From assembly GCA_025965115.1 (NCBI GenBank), contig JAOPXO010000224.1:1-37504 (forward strand): a DNA stretch of 37,504 nucleotides, read 5' to 3'. The position numbers and the translations under genes were made by a program. Below, piece by piece: positions 26,598 to 35,926 of this stretch. The notes under the pieces were generated by a model. The model made no database searches. It was not told the DNA's origin and worked only from the letters and a program-made list of their open reading frames with translations. Every line of letters starts with the position of its first letter. Position 1 is the stretch's first letter. The DNA is from Aeromicrobium sp. GTDB taxonomy: Bacteria; Actinomycetota; Actinomycetes; Propionibacteriales; Nocardioidaceae.

Positions 26598-27650
26598 TCA
26601 GGACTCGAACGCGGACTTGAGGTACGTGTCGACGTTGTCCTTCGTCACGACCGGTGCCGACAACTTGAGCTCACGCGGCACCTCGATCTCCGACAGGTCC
26701 GACATGGACTTCTTCTGGACCAGTAGACGGGCCAGCTTGATGGCATCGGCGGCCTGCGTCGACGGGTAGATGACCGTCGCCTTGAGCACCGTGTTGTCGG
26801 CCTTGATGGCGCGCATGACATTGGCCGATCCGGCGCCACCGATCATGACGAACTCCTTGCGATTCGCGTTCTTGATCGCCGCGAGGACGCCGACACCCTG
26901 GTCGTCATCGTGGTTCCACAGGTAGTCGATCTTCGGCGCAGCCTGCAGCAGGTTGGATGCTGCCTTCTCGCCCGACTCGACCGTGAACTCGGCGGCAACC
27001 CGGTTGTTGACCTTGAGCCCGCACTTGGTGAGCGCGTCCTTGAAGCCTCTCGACCGGTCCTGGGTCAGCGGCAGCGAGTCGATGCCGGCGATCTCGGCGA
27101 CGACCTTGTTCTTGTCACCGTTGGCCTTGTCGCAGACGTACGTGCCTGCCGAGACGCCCATGCCGTAGTTGTCACCCAGCACCGTGGTGCGCGCGGCGAA
27201 CGGCGAGTCGAACTCACGGTCGACGTTGATCACGATGATCCCGGCGTCCATGGCCTTGCGGGCGACAGCTGTCATCGCAGCGCCGTCGAAGGGCAGCAGC
27301 ACGATGGCGTCGACCTTGTCGTTGATGAACGTCTCCACCTGCGAGATCTGCAGGTTGACGTCGTTGGTGCCTTCGGCGACCTTGAGGTCGATGTCGTCGT
27401 ACTGCTTGGCCTGGGCGACGGCATTCTTCGTGATGGCGCCCATCCAGCCGTGGTCGGCGGCCGGAGCGGAGAAGCCGATGACGACCTTGTCGCCCGACTT
27501 GTCATTGTCAGTGTTGCTCTTGTCGACGGTCGAGTTGGCGCCGTCATCGCTCGAGGACCCGTTGGTGCAGGCGCTGAGCACGAGCGTGGCGGCCGCGATG
27601 GCGCCGATCAGCGCGAGGCCGCGACGTCGGCGGTGATGGATGGTGGACAT
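26598..27650 (-). CDS. Sugar ABC transporter substrate-binding lipoprotein (RbsB-like)
   Basis: 350 residues. An N-terminal basic stretch and hydrophobic helix end in the lipobox VLSAC (Cys28), so it is a lipid-anchored extracellular protein. The mature part has the periplasmic-binding-protein type I fold of the ribose/galactose family (KVVIGFSAPAADHGWMGAIT, INVDREFDSPF, then WNHDDDQGVGVLAAI). It captures the substrate and delivers it to the permease encoded 24 nt upstream. The substrate cannot be read from the sequence; a monosaccharide or polyol is most likely given the dehydrogenase and isomerase downstream. Confidence 0.92.
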   Translation of the reverse strand: MSTIHHRRRRGLALIGAIAAATLVLSACTNGSSSDDGANSTVDKSNTDNDKSGDKVVIGFSAPAADHGWMGAITKNAVAQAKQYDDIDLKVAEGTNDVNLQISQVETFINDKVDAIVLLPFDGAAMTAVARKAMDAGIIVINVDREFDSPFAARTTVLGDNYGMGVSAGTYVCDKANGDKNKVVAEIAGIDSLPLTQDRSRGFKDALTKCGLKVNNRVAAEFTVESGEKAASNLLQAAPKIDYLWNHDDDQGVGVLAAIKNANRKEFVMIGGAGSANVMRAIKADNTVLKATVIYPSTQAADAIKLARLLVQKKSMSDLSEIEVPRELKLSAPVVTKDNVDTYLKSAFES

Positions 27651-27674
27651 GTGAACTCCTGTTGTGGTGGGGGC

Positions 27675-28676
27675 TTACGTCTTGCGGTCCGCGATCCGCT
27701 GCTGGAGAAGCACAGCGACCACGATGATCACGCCCTTGGCGACGGCCTGGGCGGACGTCGACAGGTTGTTGAGCGTGAAGACATTGGTGAGGGTGGTGAA
27801 GATGATGACGCCGAACAGGGTGCCGATGACCGTGCCGCGACCGCCGCTGAGCAGCGTTCCGCCAATGACGACGGCGGCGATCGCGTCGAGCTCATACCCC
27901 AGCCCGTGGGTCGACGATCCGGTGGTCGTACGCGACATCAGCATCACGGCGGCGATGCCACAGGTCGTGCCGAGCAACGCATACAGGTAGACGGTGTGGC
28001 GCTGCACCTTGATGCCGGCCAGGCGTGCGGCCTCGGGGTTGCCGCCTACGGCGAACGTACGGCGTCCGAACGTCGTGCGATTGAGCAGGAACCAGCCCAC
28101 GAGCGTGACCAGCGCGAAGATGATGACGATCATCGGGATGCCGAGCGGCTCGGCACCGAAGAAGTCGGTGAATCCCTGGTCGGTGATGATCTGGGTCTTG
28201 CGGTCGGCGATGATCTCGGCCAGCCCGCGGGCGGAGGCGAGCATCGCGAGAGTCGCGATGAACGGCACGATCTTCCCGTACGCGATCAGCACCCCGTTGA
28301 CGACGCCACAGGCGGTGCCGACGATCACCGCGCTGAACACCATGACGATCCAGCCGAAGTCATCGGCCATCGACTGGGTGCCGGTGGTTGTGGCCCATAC
28401 CGACGAGAGTGCGACGATCGCTCCGACCGAGAGATCGATGCCTCCGCCGGTGATGACAAAGGTCATACCGATCGACACGACGCCGATGACCGCCGCAAGC
28501 CGGAGGATCGTCAGCATGTTGTCGGTGCTGGCAAATCGGTCGCCGGAGGTGATGATGCCGACGACGCACAGCAGTACGAGGGCGATCACCAGTCCGAGGT
28601 TGCGGGCCACGCCGAGGGATCCGCCGCCACGGCCGGCGGTGGAGGGGAGGGTGGTCGAGGTATCGGTCGCGCTCAC
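27675..28676 (-). CDS. Sugar ABC transporter permease (RbsC-like)
   Basis: 333 residues from GTG 28676, which overlaps the ATPase stop (GTGA). It is a hydrophobic protein with about 8-10 membrane helices and the RbsC/AraH signature regions GGGIDLSVGAIVALSSVWAT and AIAAVVIGGTLLSGGRGTVI. It forms the membrane channel of a ribose-type importer (CUT2 family), working as a homodimer with the adjacent two-domain ATPase and the lipoprotein. It is followed by the binding protein after 24 nt. No unusual features. Confidence 0.94.
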   Translation of the reverse strand: MSATDTSTTLPSTAGRGGGSLGVARNLGLVIALVLLCVVGIITSGDRFASTDNMLTILRLAAVIGVVSIGMTFVITGGGIDLSVGAIVALSSVWATTTGTQSMADDFGWIVMVFSAVIVGTACGVVNGVLIAYGKIVPFIATLAMLASARGLAEIIADRKTQIITDQGFTDFFGAEPLGIPMIVIIFALVTLVGWFLLNRTTFGRRTFAVGGNPEAARLAGIKVQRHTVYLYALLGTTCGIAAVMLMSRTTTGSSTHGLGYELDAIAAVVIGGTLLSGGRGTVIGTLFGVIIFTTLTNVFTLNNLSTSAQAVAKGVIIVVAVLLQQRIADRKT

Positions 28677-30226
28677 GCAGCGTCGCCCTTCTGGTCGGTG
28701 GTGGTGTCGTGCTCGGCAAGAATGCGGTCGAGGACGCCCGAGGCATCGATGCCGTCGCTCGGACCGTCGTGCACCACACGGCCGTCGGCGATGACGAGCA
28801 CCCGGTCCGACAGCCCCAGCACCTCATCGATGTCGCTCGACACGATCACGAGGGCGACGCCGGAGTCTGCGAGCTCGCGGATCAGGGCATAGATCTCAGC
28901 ACGGGCCCCGACGTCGACGCCGCGGGTCGGCTCATCGAGCAGGAGCACCTTGCACGATCTCAGCAGCCAGCGAGCCAGGACGACCTTCTGCTGGTTGCCG
29001 CCCGAGAGTGTGCGGATGATCCGGTCGGGATCGTCAGGGCGTACGTCGACGGACCGCGCGGCAGCGTGCGCGGCGCGACGCTCCGAACCCTCGCTCGAGA
29101 TGCCGTACCGGGCGTAGCGGTCGAGGCTCGCCAGGGAGATGTTGCGGTAGACCGCGTCGTCGAGGATGAGTCCCTGGGACTTTCGCTCCTCCGGGCACAG
29201 GCCGAGACCGGACTCGACCGCCGAGTCGACCGAGCCGTTGCGGAGCCGCTTGCCGTCGACCGTGACGGTGCCGCGAGCCGCCTTGCGGGCACCGAAGATT
29301 GTCTCGATGATCTCGCTACGACCAGCGCCGACCAAGCCTGCCAGGCCGATGATCTCGCCCGGACGTACGTCGAATGAGACGTCGTCAAACTCCTGGTCGC
29401 GTCCGATCGCCGCAACGCTCAGCAGGGGTCGGACTTCGGGCAACCCGGTCGTTCTTCGGGGGAAGATCGAAGAGACCGTCGCCCCGGTCATCAGCTTGAT
29501 CAGATCGGCCGTCGAGGTGTCCCGAGCGGGGAGATCGCTGGCCACGGTCTTGCCATCCTTGAGCACGGTGAGCCGGTCGCCGATGCGCCGGATCTCCTCG
29601 AGGCGATGCGAGATGTAGATGATCGCCGCGCCGGATGAGCGCAGATCGCCGATGACTCGAAAGAGGCCGTCGACCTCGTCGGGATCGAGCACCGCAGAAG
29701 GCTCGTCCATGACGATGATCTGTGCCCGGCGGGACAGTGCCCTCGCCATCGACACGATCTGCTTGCCGGCCGACGAGAGACTGCCGACTTCGCGGGTCGG
29801 CCGGATCTCGGGATGCCCGAGCGTCTTCAGCAGCTCACGGGCCGAGCGGTTCATGTCGGCATCGCGGGTGATGCCACCGCGCGCCTTTTCGTGCCCCAGA
29901 AAGATGTTGTCGGCGACGCTCAGGCCATCGATCAGGTCGAGCTCCTGGTAGATCGTGGCAACTCCTGCCGCGAGCGCCGCCTGCGGATCGGCAAACGAAA
30001 TGGGTTCCCCGTTCCAGAGGATCGAGCCGTCGTCAACGGCATGTGCACCGGAAAGGACCTTGATCAACGTCGACTTGCCTGCGCCGTTCTGCCCCAACAG
30101 GCAGTGCACCTCACCCGGTCGGACCACGAGATCGACACCGTCGAGCGCCCGTACGCCGGGAAACTCTTTGACGATGCCGCGCATCTCGAGCAGGGGAGGC
30201 GTGGGCATGGCCGTGATGCTAGTCAC
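28673..30226 (-). CDS. Sugar ABC transporter ATP-binding protein (RbsA/MglA-like, two domains)
   Basis: 517 residues from GTG 30226 (ATG 30208 is an alternative; neither has a strong ribosome site). Two fused ABC domains: the first has Walker A GQNGAGKST (45-53), SSAGKQ in place of the usual signature, and DEPSAVLD; the second has the degenerate GLVGAGRSE typical of this family, the signature LSGGNQQKV and DEPTRGVDVGA. It powers CUT2 sugar import. It is the first gene of the five-gene operon that reads toward the dehydrogenase and isomerase. The divergent ROK regulator and a CTTTTG/CAAAAG dyad lie at its start. Confidence 0.94.
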   Translation of the reverse strand: MTSITAMPTPPLLEMRGIVKEFPGVRALDGVDLVVRPGEVHCLLGQNGAGKSTLIKVLSGAHAVDDGSILWNGEPISFADPQAALAAGVATIYQELDLIDGLSVADNIFLGHEKARGGITRDADMNRSARELLKTLGHPEIRPTREVGSLSSAGKQIVSMARALSRRAQIIVMDEPSAVLDPDEVDGLFRVIGDLRSSGAAIIYISHRLEEIRRIGDRLTVLKDGKTVASDLPARDTSTADLIKLMTGATVSSIFPRRTTGLPEVRPLLSVAAIGRDQEFDDVSFDVRPGEIIGLAGLVGAGRSEIIETIFGARKAARGTVTVDGKRLRNGSVDSAVESGLGLCPEERKSQGLILDDAVYRNISLASLDRYARYGISSEGSERRAAHAAARSVDVRPDDPDRIIRTLSGGNQQKVVLARWLLRSCKVLLLDEPTRGVDVGARAEIYALIRELADSGVALVIVSSDIDEVLGLSDRVLVIADGRVVHDGPSDGIDASGVLDRILAEHDTTTDQKGDAA

Positions 30227-30228
30227 AT

Positions 30229-30252
30229 CTTTTGTCGTCCGTCAAGCAAAAG
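30229..30252. promoter_or_regulatory. Putative operator between the sugar operon and the ROK regulator
   Basis: CTTTTG (30229-30234) and CAAAAG (30247-30252) are inverted arms with a 12-nt centre, immediately upstream of the ABC ATPase start. The dyad lies in an A+T-rich patch of the 86-nt divergent space. Binding by the ROK regulator is inferred from position and symmetry. Confidence 0.45.
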
Positions 30253-30312
30253 TACGTTGTTGGGTGGCATAGTTGGTTTTGTGAGGCGCACGAAAGGTGG
30301 GGTGGTTTACTC

Positions 30313-31515
30313 ATGGCCATGACTGCCCCTGCGGCCCTGCCACCGACCTTGACCGGCACCGGTGAGCTCTTCCAATATCTTCGCGACGGCACGCCGCGTA
30401 CCCGCGCCGAACTTGCCCAGCTCTCATCGCTCGCCCGGTCGACCGTCACGCCGCGCGTCGACGCCCTGCTCCTGTCGGGTCTTTTGGAGCCGGTCGGCGA
30501 GGCTGCGTCCACCGGCGGTCGACCACCGACCCGCTTCGCCCTGAATCGCGCGGGTCGTGTCGTGCTCGCGATCGACCTGGGCGCCTCCCACGCAAGCGTC
30601 GCCGTCAGCGACCTCTCCGGACGCGTACTCGACGAGAAGACGGTGGACTGCGATATCGCCGATGGTCCCGAGGGCGTGCTCGATCGTGCGGCGGCCATCG
30701 GCACCGAACTGCTGAAGGCGACCGGCCGCAAGGCGGCTGATGTTGCCGGAGTCGGGATCGGGGTGCCTGGACCCGTCGAGCACGCGACGGGTCGTCCTGC
30801 CAATCCGCCGATCATGCCCGGATGGCACAACTTCGACATCCCCGCGCACTTGGGCACGAAGTTCGCCGGTCCGGTGCTGGTCGACAACGATGTGAACCTC
30901 ATGGCGCTGGGCGAGTACGTCACGTCCTGGCAGTCATCCCAGCACCTGCTGCTGGTCAAGGTGGCCACCGGAATCGGCGCGGGAATCGTGTCTGACGGGC
31001 GCCTCCTGCGGGGGGCGCTTGGCTCTGCCGGAGACCTCGGTCACGTCCAGGTGGCAGGCGCGCCCGATGACATCGTGTGCCGATGTGGCAACACCGGATG
31101 CCTCGAGGCCCTGGCCGCCGGTCCGGCGATCGCCGCCAAGCTGCGCGCTCGTGGACTCGACATTGACGGATCGCAAGGGATTGTCGATGCGGTCGAGGCC
31201 GGTGAGATCGCGGCACTTCAGGCCGTACGCGAGGCGGGTCGGGATCTCGGCACAGTGCTCGCCACGTGCGTCAACCTGCTCAACCCGTCGGTGATCGTGA
31301 TCGGCGGAAAGCTGTCAGAGGCGGGGGAGTATCTCCTTGCCGGCGTACGCGAGGTCGTCTACCGGCGCTCCTTGCCGCTGGCCACGCACAACCTGCGCAT
31401 TGTCAGCACGGCCGCTGGCAGCCAGGGCGGCATCCTTGGGGCGAGCGCCATGGTGATCGACGCGGTTCTGTCGGCGCGAGCCGTCGACGACTTCGTGGCG
31501 CAACGCACCGCCTGA
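30313..31515 (+). CDS. ROK family transcriptional regulator (sugar-responsive)
   Basis: 400 residues from ATG 30313; the frame is open 27 codons upstream from a TTG, but GGTGG before ATG 30313 and the operator position favour the shorter form. An N-terminal winged HTH ([20 protein letters not shown], about 30-49) is followed by the ROK sugar-kinase-like fold: VLAIDLGAS (85-92), [10 protein letters not shown] (147-156), DNDVNL, H244 in DLGH and the zinc-binding CRCGNTGC (256-263). ROK repressors release DNA when they bind their sugar. It is divergent from the ABC/dehydrogenase operon, its likely target. The kinase function is probably lost, as in other HTH-ROK proteins. Confidence 0.92.
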   Translation: MAMTAPAALPPTLTGTGELFQYLRDGTPRTRAELAQLSSLARSTVTPRVDALLLSGLLEPVGEAASTGGRPPTRFALNRAGRVVLAIDLGASHASVAVSDLSGRVLDEKTVDCDIADGPEGVLDRAAAIGTELLKATGRKAADVAGVGIGVPGPVEHATGRPANPPIMPGWHNFDIPAHLGTKFAGPVLVDNDVNLMALGEYVTSWQSSQHLLLVKVATGIGAGIVSDGRLLRGALGSAGDLGHVQVAGAPDDIVCRCGNTGCLEALAAGPAIAAKLRARGLDIDGSQGIVDAVEAGEIAALQAVREAGRDLGTVLATCVNLLNPSVIVIGGKLSEAGEYLLAGVREVVYRRSLPLATHNLRIVSTAAGSQGGILGASAMVIDAVLSARAVDDFVAQRTA

Positions 31516-31549
31516 GGCGAGCCTTCCCGCCCAGATGGGCCCGTCTGCC

Positions 31550-31555
31550 TAGACT
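31550..31555 (+). promoter_or_regulatory. -10 box for leaderless ftsE transcript
   Basis: TAGACT ends 7 nt before the ftsE start GTG 31563 and there is no Shine-Dalgarno sequence. It resembles the -10 placement seen at prfB, tetR and DUF5302. Confidence 0.5.
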
Positions 31556-31562
31556 CGACCGA

Positions 31563-32252
31563 GTGATTCGATTCGACAAGGTCACCAAGACCTACCCCGG
31601 GCAGAAGCGGGCCGCACTCGACGCCCTCGATCTGGAGATCGAGAAGGGCGAGTTCGTCTTCCTCGTCGGCGCCTCCGGCTCGGGCAAGTCAACATTCCTG
31701 CGACTCATCCTCCGCGAGACCACCCCGACCACCGGTCGTGTGTATGTGGCCGGCAAGGAGATCAACAAGCTCTCCAGCTGGAAGGTCCCGAAGCTTCGCC
31801 GCCAAGTTGGCACGGTGTTCCAGGACTTCCGACTGCTGCCCAACAAGACCGTGACCGAGAACGTCGCCTTCGCCCTGCAGGTCATCGGCAAGTCGCGCTC
31901 TGAGATCGCGAAGGTCGTGCCCGAGACGCTCGAGATGGTCGGCCTCGACGGCAAGGGTCACCGCATGCCCGACGAGCTGTCCGGTGGCGAGCAGCAACGC
32001 GTCGCCGTGGCCCGGGCCTTCGTCAACCGGCCGATGATCCTGATCGCCGATGAGCCCACCGGCAACCTCGACCCGGCGACCAGCGTCGGCATCATGAAGC
32101 TGCTCGACCGCATCAACCGCACGGACACCACCGTCGTCATGGCTACCCACGACTCGACGATCGTCGACCAGATGCGCAAGCGCGTCATCGAGCTCGACGG
32201 CGGGCTGATCGTGCGCGACGAGGCCCGCGGCATCTACGGCTACCAGAACTGA
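31563..32252 (+). CDS. ftsE: Cell division ATP-binding protein FtsE
   Basis: 229 residues from GTG 31563, giving the standard (M)[11 protein letters not shown] start. Walker A is GASGSGKST (39-47), the signature LSGGEQQR is in the middle, Walker B is [12 protein letters not shown], and the H-loop is MATHD. FtsE is the cytosolic ATPase of the FtsEX complex, which does not transport but activates peptidoglycan hydrolases at the division site. ftsX follows after 7 nt and an M23 peptidase gene after that, the classic functional unit. Probably transcribed from a leaderless promoter directly upstream. Confidence 0.97.
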   Translation: MIRFDKVTKTYPGQKRAALDALDLEIEKGEFVFLVGASGSGKSTFLRLILRETTPTTGRVYVAGKEINKLSSWKVPKLRRQVGTVFQDFRLLPNKTVTENVAFALQVIGKSRSEIAKVVPETLEMVGLDGKGHRMPDELSGGEQQRVAVARAFVNRPMILIADEPTGNLDPATSVGIMKLLDRINRTDTTVVMATHDSTIVDQMRKRVIELDGGLIVRDEARGIYGYQN

Positions 32253-32259
32253 GGCAGGC

Positions 32260-33174
32260 ATGCGATCGACCCTGAGCGAGCTCGGCGCGAGTCTGTCGCG
32301 CAACAAGTCCATGACGATTTCCCTCGTGGTGACCATGACGGTGTCACTGCTGCTGGTCGCGCTCGGCCTGCTGATCCACAGCCAGTCCAGCCGCACCGAG
32401 AAGTACTTCGGCGATCGGCTGCAGCTGCAGGTCAACCTCTGCACCAAGAACTCGCCGAGCGCGAACTGTCTCGGCGGCGTCGCGACGGACGAGCAGAAGC
32501 AGGCGGTCAAGGCGGCGCTGAGCGACAACGCCGAAGTCAAGAAGTACGACGTGCACACGCCGACTGACAACTACAACCAGGCCCGCGCGCTGCTCGGGCA
32601 GACCGAGACCGGCCGCAAGCAACTCGAGACCCTCGGCCCGGACGCCTTCCCCGAGTCATACTTCGTGACCCTCAAGGACCCGCAGAAGTTCGACGGCGTG
32701 GTCAGTGAGGTCGCCGGCATGGATGGCGTCGGCAACGTCAACTCGCTCAAGAAGCTGCTCGGGCCTTTGTTCACCGCGCTCAAGAACATGCAGTGGGCTT
32801 CGCTTGCGGTCGCCTTCCTGCTGATCGTTGCGGCGGTCCTGCAGGTCTCCAACACAATCCGCATGACGGCGTACGCCCGAAGACGGGAGATCGGGATCAT
32901 GCGACTCGTCGGCGCGTCGAGCTGGCACATCCAGCTGCCATTCGTGCTCGAGTCGATGCTGGCTGCCCTGATCTCGGCCGCGCTCGCCGCGGCAGGGCTC
33001 TCGGCATTCATGTATTTCGTGGTCTATGGCTATCTGCGTGACACGTTGGGCAACATCACGACCTGGGTGCGCTGGCACGAAGCGCTCGTGGTGATGGGAT
33101 ACACGACGGCCTTGGCACTGTTGTTGGCGCTGATTCCGACACTCGTGATGACCCGCAAATACCTTGACGTCTGA
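32260..33174 (+). CDS. ftsX: Cell division permease-like protein FtsX
   Basis: 304 residues. A membrane helix near residues 20-42 is followed by a large extracellular loop (about 43-165, YFGDRLQLQVNLCTKNSPSA to NVNSLKKLLGPL, with two Cys that could pair). Three more helices then carry the MacB/FtsX-type fold, with the RRREIGIMRLVGAS cytosolic segment. The extracellular loop of FtsX binds and switches the coiled-coil peptidoglycan hydrolase; the next gene encodes exactly such a protein. The length matches actinobacterial FtsX. Confidence 0.96.
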   Translation: MRSTLSELGASLSRNKSMTISLVVTMTVSLLLVALGLLIHSQSSRTEKYFGDRLQLQVNLCTKNSPSANCLGGVATDEQKQAVKAALSDNAEVKKYDVHTPTDNYNQARALLGQTETGRKQLETLGPDAFPESYFVTLKDPQKFDGVVSEVAGMDGVGNVNSLKKLLGPLFTALKNMQWASLAVAFLLIVAAVLQVSNTIRMTAYARRREIGIMRLVGASSWHIQLPFVLESMLAALISAALAAAGLSAFMYFVVYGYLRDTLGNITTWVRWHEALVVMGYTTALALLLALIPTLVMTRKYLDV

Positions 33175-33263
33175 CCCCGATGACTTAGAGTCGCTGTAGT
33201 CACTATTTTCACAGTGGCCCCATCAGCATCACCCGTCGACAACTTCCCCCATAGGTCGAGGTC

Positions 33264-34526
33264 ATGTTTTCCACTCCGCGTAGAGCCCTGACAGCGCTCG
33301 TGCTTGCTTTGGCGCTCGTCGCCACGGTGACCAGCCCGTCCTCAGCTGACAAGAAGCACGATCTCGAGCAGCAGCAGAAAGCTGCCAAGGGCAAGGCGGC
33401 CGGCGCCAAACGTGATCTCGACGAGTCGAGTGCGAAGTTCATCGCTGCTGCGTCCGCGCTCAAGAATGCGCAGGCCAGTCTGGACGCCGCCAAGAACAAC
33501 CTCGGCAAGACCAAGGGGATGCTTGCGGTCGCCAAGACGGTCGACGCCCAGATGCAGGTGCGGCTCGCACGCAGTCAAGCCGATCTGGATGTTGCGATGG
33601 CTCGCCTCGCCAAAGGCCAGGCAGAGCTCGACGCCTCCCAGGCCGAGGTTGAACAATTCACCGTCCAGAACATCCAGCAGGGCGATCGGGGTATGCGGGC
33701 CTTCGGTGATCTGCTGAGCGGTGAGGATCCGACGACGTTCACGCAGCAGGTGACACTCAACGACTCGGTGAGCGACGCCCAGGTCGCCACGATGCAGAAG
33801 CTCGCCGCCTCGAAGGTGATCCTGCAGATCAACCGCAACAAGGTGAAGGCGTTGCGCGACCAGGTCGCCCAGCAGCGCAAAGAGGCCGCGGACAACCTGG
33901 TGGAGAAGCGCAAGCTCGAGGCGTCGGCGAAGGCCCAGACCGACCAGGTGACCGCACTGGTCAGCAAGCGGTCGAAGGCGAAGTCGTCCGCGGCTGCGCT
34001 GAAGAAGGAAGACGCCAGGCAGTACGCGATCCTGGTCAAGGAGCGCAACTCTCTCTCCAGCCAGCTCCGCGCTCTCGCCCGGAAGCAGATCGCCAGCGGC
34101 GGCGCGGGCTCGGGCGGTGATGGCGGCTCGATCCTGTCGATGCCGGTGAAGGGCAATCCGCCGATCACCTCGCCGTACGGCATGCGCGTGCACCCCATCA
34201 CCCACGTCTACAAGCTCCACGACGGCACCGACTTCGGCGTCCCGTGTGGCACCAAGGTTTACGCCGCGGCGAGTGGCACGGTGCTGCAGGAGTACTACAA
34301 CTACGGCTATGGCAACCGGCTGATCCTCAACAACGGCATCATGCGCGGCGCGAACATTGTCACGACCTACAACCACCTGAGCTCGTACGTCGCGCACCCC
34401 GGCCAGAAGGTCAAGCGCGGCCAGCTCATCGCGTACTCCGGCACCACTGGCTACTCCACGGGCTGCCACCTGCATTTCATGGTGCTGGTCAACGGAGCCA
34501 CCGTGCAGCCGATGAACTGGCTGTAG
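33264..34526 (+). CDS. Secreted coiled-coil M23 (LytM) peptidase, likely FtsEX-controlled
   Basis: 420 residues. The signal peptide (RRALTALVLALALVATVTS) is cleaved probably after SSA (about residue 28). Residues ~30-275 are a long charged coiled coil, as in EnvC/PcsB/RipC-type activated hydrolases. The C-terminal M23 zinc peptidase domain has H319 and D323 (KLHDGTDFG) and H402-L-H404 (CHLHF), so all metal-binding residues are present and it should be an active cell-wall endopeptidase. Directly after ftsX, it is the obvious partner of FtsEX. From ATG 33264; CGAGG lies close upstream. Confidence 0.92.
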   Translation: MFSTPRRALTALVLALALVATVTSPSSADKKHDLEQQQKAAKGKAAGAKRDLDESSAKFIAAASALKNAQASLDAAKNNLGKTKGMLAVAKTVDAQMQVRLARSQADLDVAMARLAKGQAELDASQAEVEQFTVQNIQQGDRGMRAFGDLLSGEDPTTFTQQVTLNDSVSDAQVATMQKLAASKVILQINRNKVKALRDQVAQQRKEAADNLVEKRKLEASAKAQTDQVTALVSKRSKAKSSAAALKKEDARQYAILVKERNSLSSQLRALARKQIASGGAGSGGDGGSILSMPVKGNPPITSPYGMRVHPITHVYKLHDGTDFGVPCGTKVYAAASGTVLQEYYNYGYGNRLILNNGIMRGANIVTTYNHLSSYVAHPGQKVKRGQLIAYSGTTGYSTGCHLHFMVLVNGATVQPMNWL

Positions 34527-34547
34527 GTCGCCAGCTTCGCGGGATGA

Positions 34548-34553
34548 GAGAAT
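34548..34553 (+). promoter_or_regulatory. -10-like box for leaderless smpB transcript
   Basis: GAGAAT ends 6 nt before GTG 34560. It is a weaker match to TAnnnT but has the same spacing as the other leaderless candidates. Confidence 0.35.
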
Positions 34554-34559
34554 GGTCCG

Positions 34560-35036
34560 GTGGCCAAGGAAACCGGGCGCAAGCTCGTTGCGCAGAACAA
34601 AAAGGCGCGCCACGACTATCACATCGAAGACACGTTTGAGGCCGGACTCGTCCTCACCGGCACCGAGGTGAAGTCGTTGCGTGCCGGTCGCGCATCCCTC
34701 GTGGACGGATTCGGCGAGGTCGAGCGCGGCGAGGCCTGGCTGCTGCACGTGCACATCCCCGAATACACGCAGGGCACCTGGACCAATCACGAGACGCGCC
34801 GACGTCGCAAGATGCTGCTGCATCGCACCGAGATCGAGCGCATCGAGCGTCGTACGACCGAGAAGGGCCTGACGATCGTCCCGCTCTCGATCTACTTCAA
34901 GGACGGCCGCGCCAAAGTCGAGATCGCGCTCGCACGAGGCAAGAAGACCTACGACAAGCGGCACGCGATTGCGGAGCGTACGGCCACGCGGGAGGCGGAG
35001 CGCGACCTCGGTCGCCGGCTCAAGGGCATGGGGTGA
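34560..35036 (+). CDS. smpB: SsrA-binding protein SmpB
   Basis: 158 residues from GTG 34560. The OB-fold core is recognisable: [49 protein letters not shown] and the basic C-terminal tail [13 protein letters not shown]-type helix. SmpB binds tmRNA and lets it enter stalled ribosomes in trans-translation. The partner gene ssrA lies 2.3 kb downstream on the same strand. The GTGA overlap with the next gene shows transcriptional coupling to an unrelated amidohydrolase. Probably leaderless. Confidence 0.97.
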   Translation: MAKETGRKLVAQNKKARHDYHIEDTFEAGLVLTGTEVKSLRAGRASLVDGFGEVERGEAWLLHVHIPEYTQGTWTNHETRRRRKMLLHRTEIERIERRTTEKGLTIVPLSIYFKDGRAKVEIALARGKKTYDKRHAIAERTATREAERDLGRRLKGMG

Positions 35037-35926
35037 CCGAGTCCCTGCAGGATGCCGACCTGCCGGCGCTGATCGCGGAGCTGGGCATCCCTGGACTGTT
35101 CGACGTCCACACGCATTTCATGGCGCCGCAGATCATGGCGAAGGTGTGGGCCTACTTCGACTCCGCCGGCCCACTGCTGGGTCGGGAATGGCCGATCCGC
35201 TATCGCGGCACCGATGAAGAACGCGTCGAGCATCTGCGCTCGATCGGCGTCAAGAAGTTCTCGTCGCTGTCCTATGCGCACAAGCCGGGCATCGCGGGCT
35301 TCATGAATGACTGGGCGCGCGGGTTCGCCGAACGGACGCCCGACACCCTCTGGTCGGCGACCTTCTATCCCGAGCCGGAGGCCGCGACCTACGTACCGCA
35401 ACTGATCGCTGACGGTGTCGAGGTGTTCAAGGCGCACATTCAGGTTGGCGACTTCGCGGCCAACGACCCGCTGCTCGACCCGGTCTGGGGAGCACTCGCG
35501 GAGAGTGGAACGCCGATCGTCCTGCACGCCGGCTCGGGACCCGCGCCCGGCCGCCACACCGGCCCGCACGGAGTGGCGGAGACGATGTCGCGACATCCGG
35601 ATCTCATCCTGATCATCGCGCACCTCGGAATGCCCGAATTCACGGAATTCCTTGATCTTGCAGACAAATACGCAAGTATGCGACTCGACACCACGATGGC
35701 CTTTGTTGACTTCTTCGAGGTCCCTGTGCCCGACGGTATAGGCCCCCGGTTGCGCGATCTGCAGGACCGCATTCTGTTCGGCACGGACTTCCCCAACATC
35801 CCGTACGCATACGCGCACCAGGTGGAGGTGCTGCAACGCCTCGACCTCGGCGATGGCTGGATACGCGATGTGCTCTGGAACAACGGTGCGATGCTGTTCG
35901 ATGTGACGGGATCAGACTCCGCATGA
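35033..35926 (+). CDS. Amidohydrolase family 2 protein (ACMSD-like metal-dependent TIM-barrel)
   Basis: 297 residues from GTG 35033, overlapping smpB by 4 bp. N-terminal metal motif HxH is in [13 protein letters not shown]; the middle has [11 protein letters not shown] and [10 protein letters not shown], each with a conserved His; the C-terminal Asp is in [12 protein letters not shown]. This fits the amidohydrolase-2 family, which contains decarboxylases such as ACMSD and lactonases/hydrolases acting on aromatic acids. The substrate is not evident. ATGA overlap with the following efflux-pump gene links both in one operon. Confidence 0.9.
   Translation: MTESLQDADLPALIAELGIPGLFDVHTHFMAPQIMAKVWAYFDSAGPLLGREWPIRYRGTDEERVEHLRSIGVKKFSSLSYAHKPGIAGFMNDWARGFAERTPDTLWSATFYPEPEAATYVPQLIADGVEVFKAHIQVGDFAANDPLLDPVWGALAESGTPIVLHAGSGPAPGRHTGPHGVAETMSRHPDLILIIAHLGMPEFTEFLDLADKYASMRLDTTMAFVDFFEVPVPDGIGPRLRDLQDRILFGTDFPNIPYAYAHQVEVLQRLDLGDGWIRDVLWNNGAMLFDVTGSDSA

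Noticed and set aside
26910-28892. 660-residue plus-strand frame opposite the binding-protein and permease genes
   Set aside because: Asp/Arg/His/Gly-rich sequence without any recognisable domain; it spans three real genes on the other strand.
33342-34964. 540-residue frame antisense to the M23 peptidase and smpB
   Set aside because: Covers two well-supported genes and has no domain signature.
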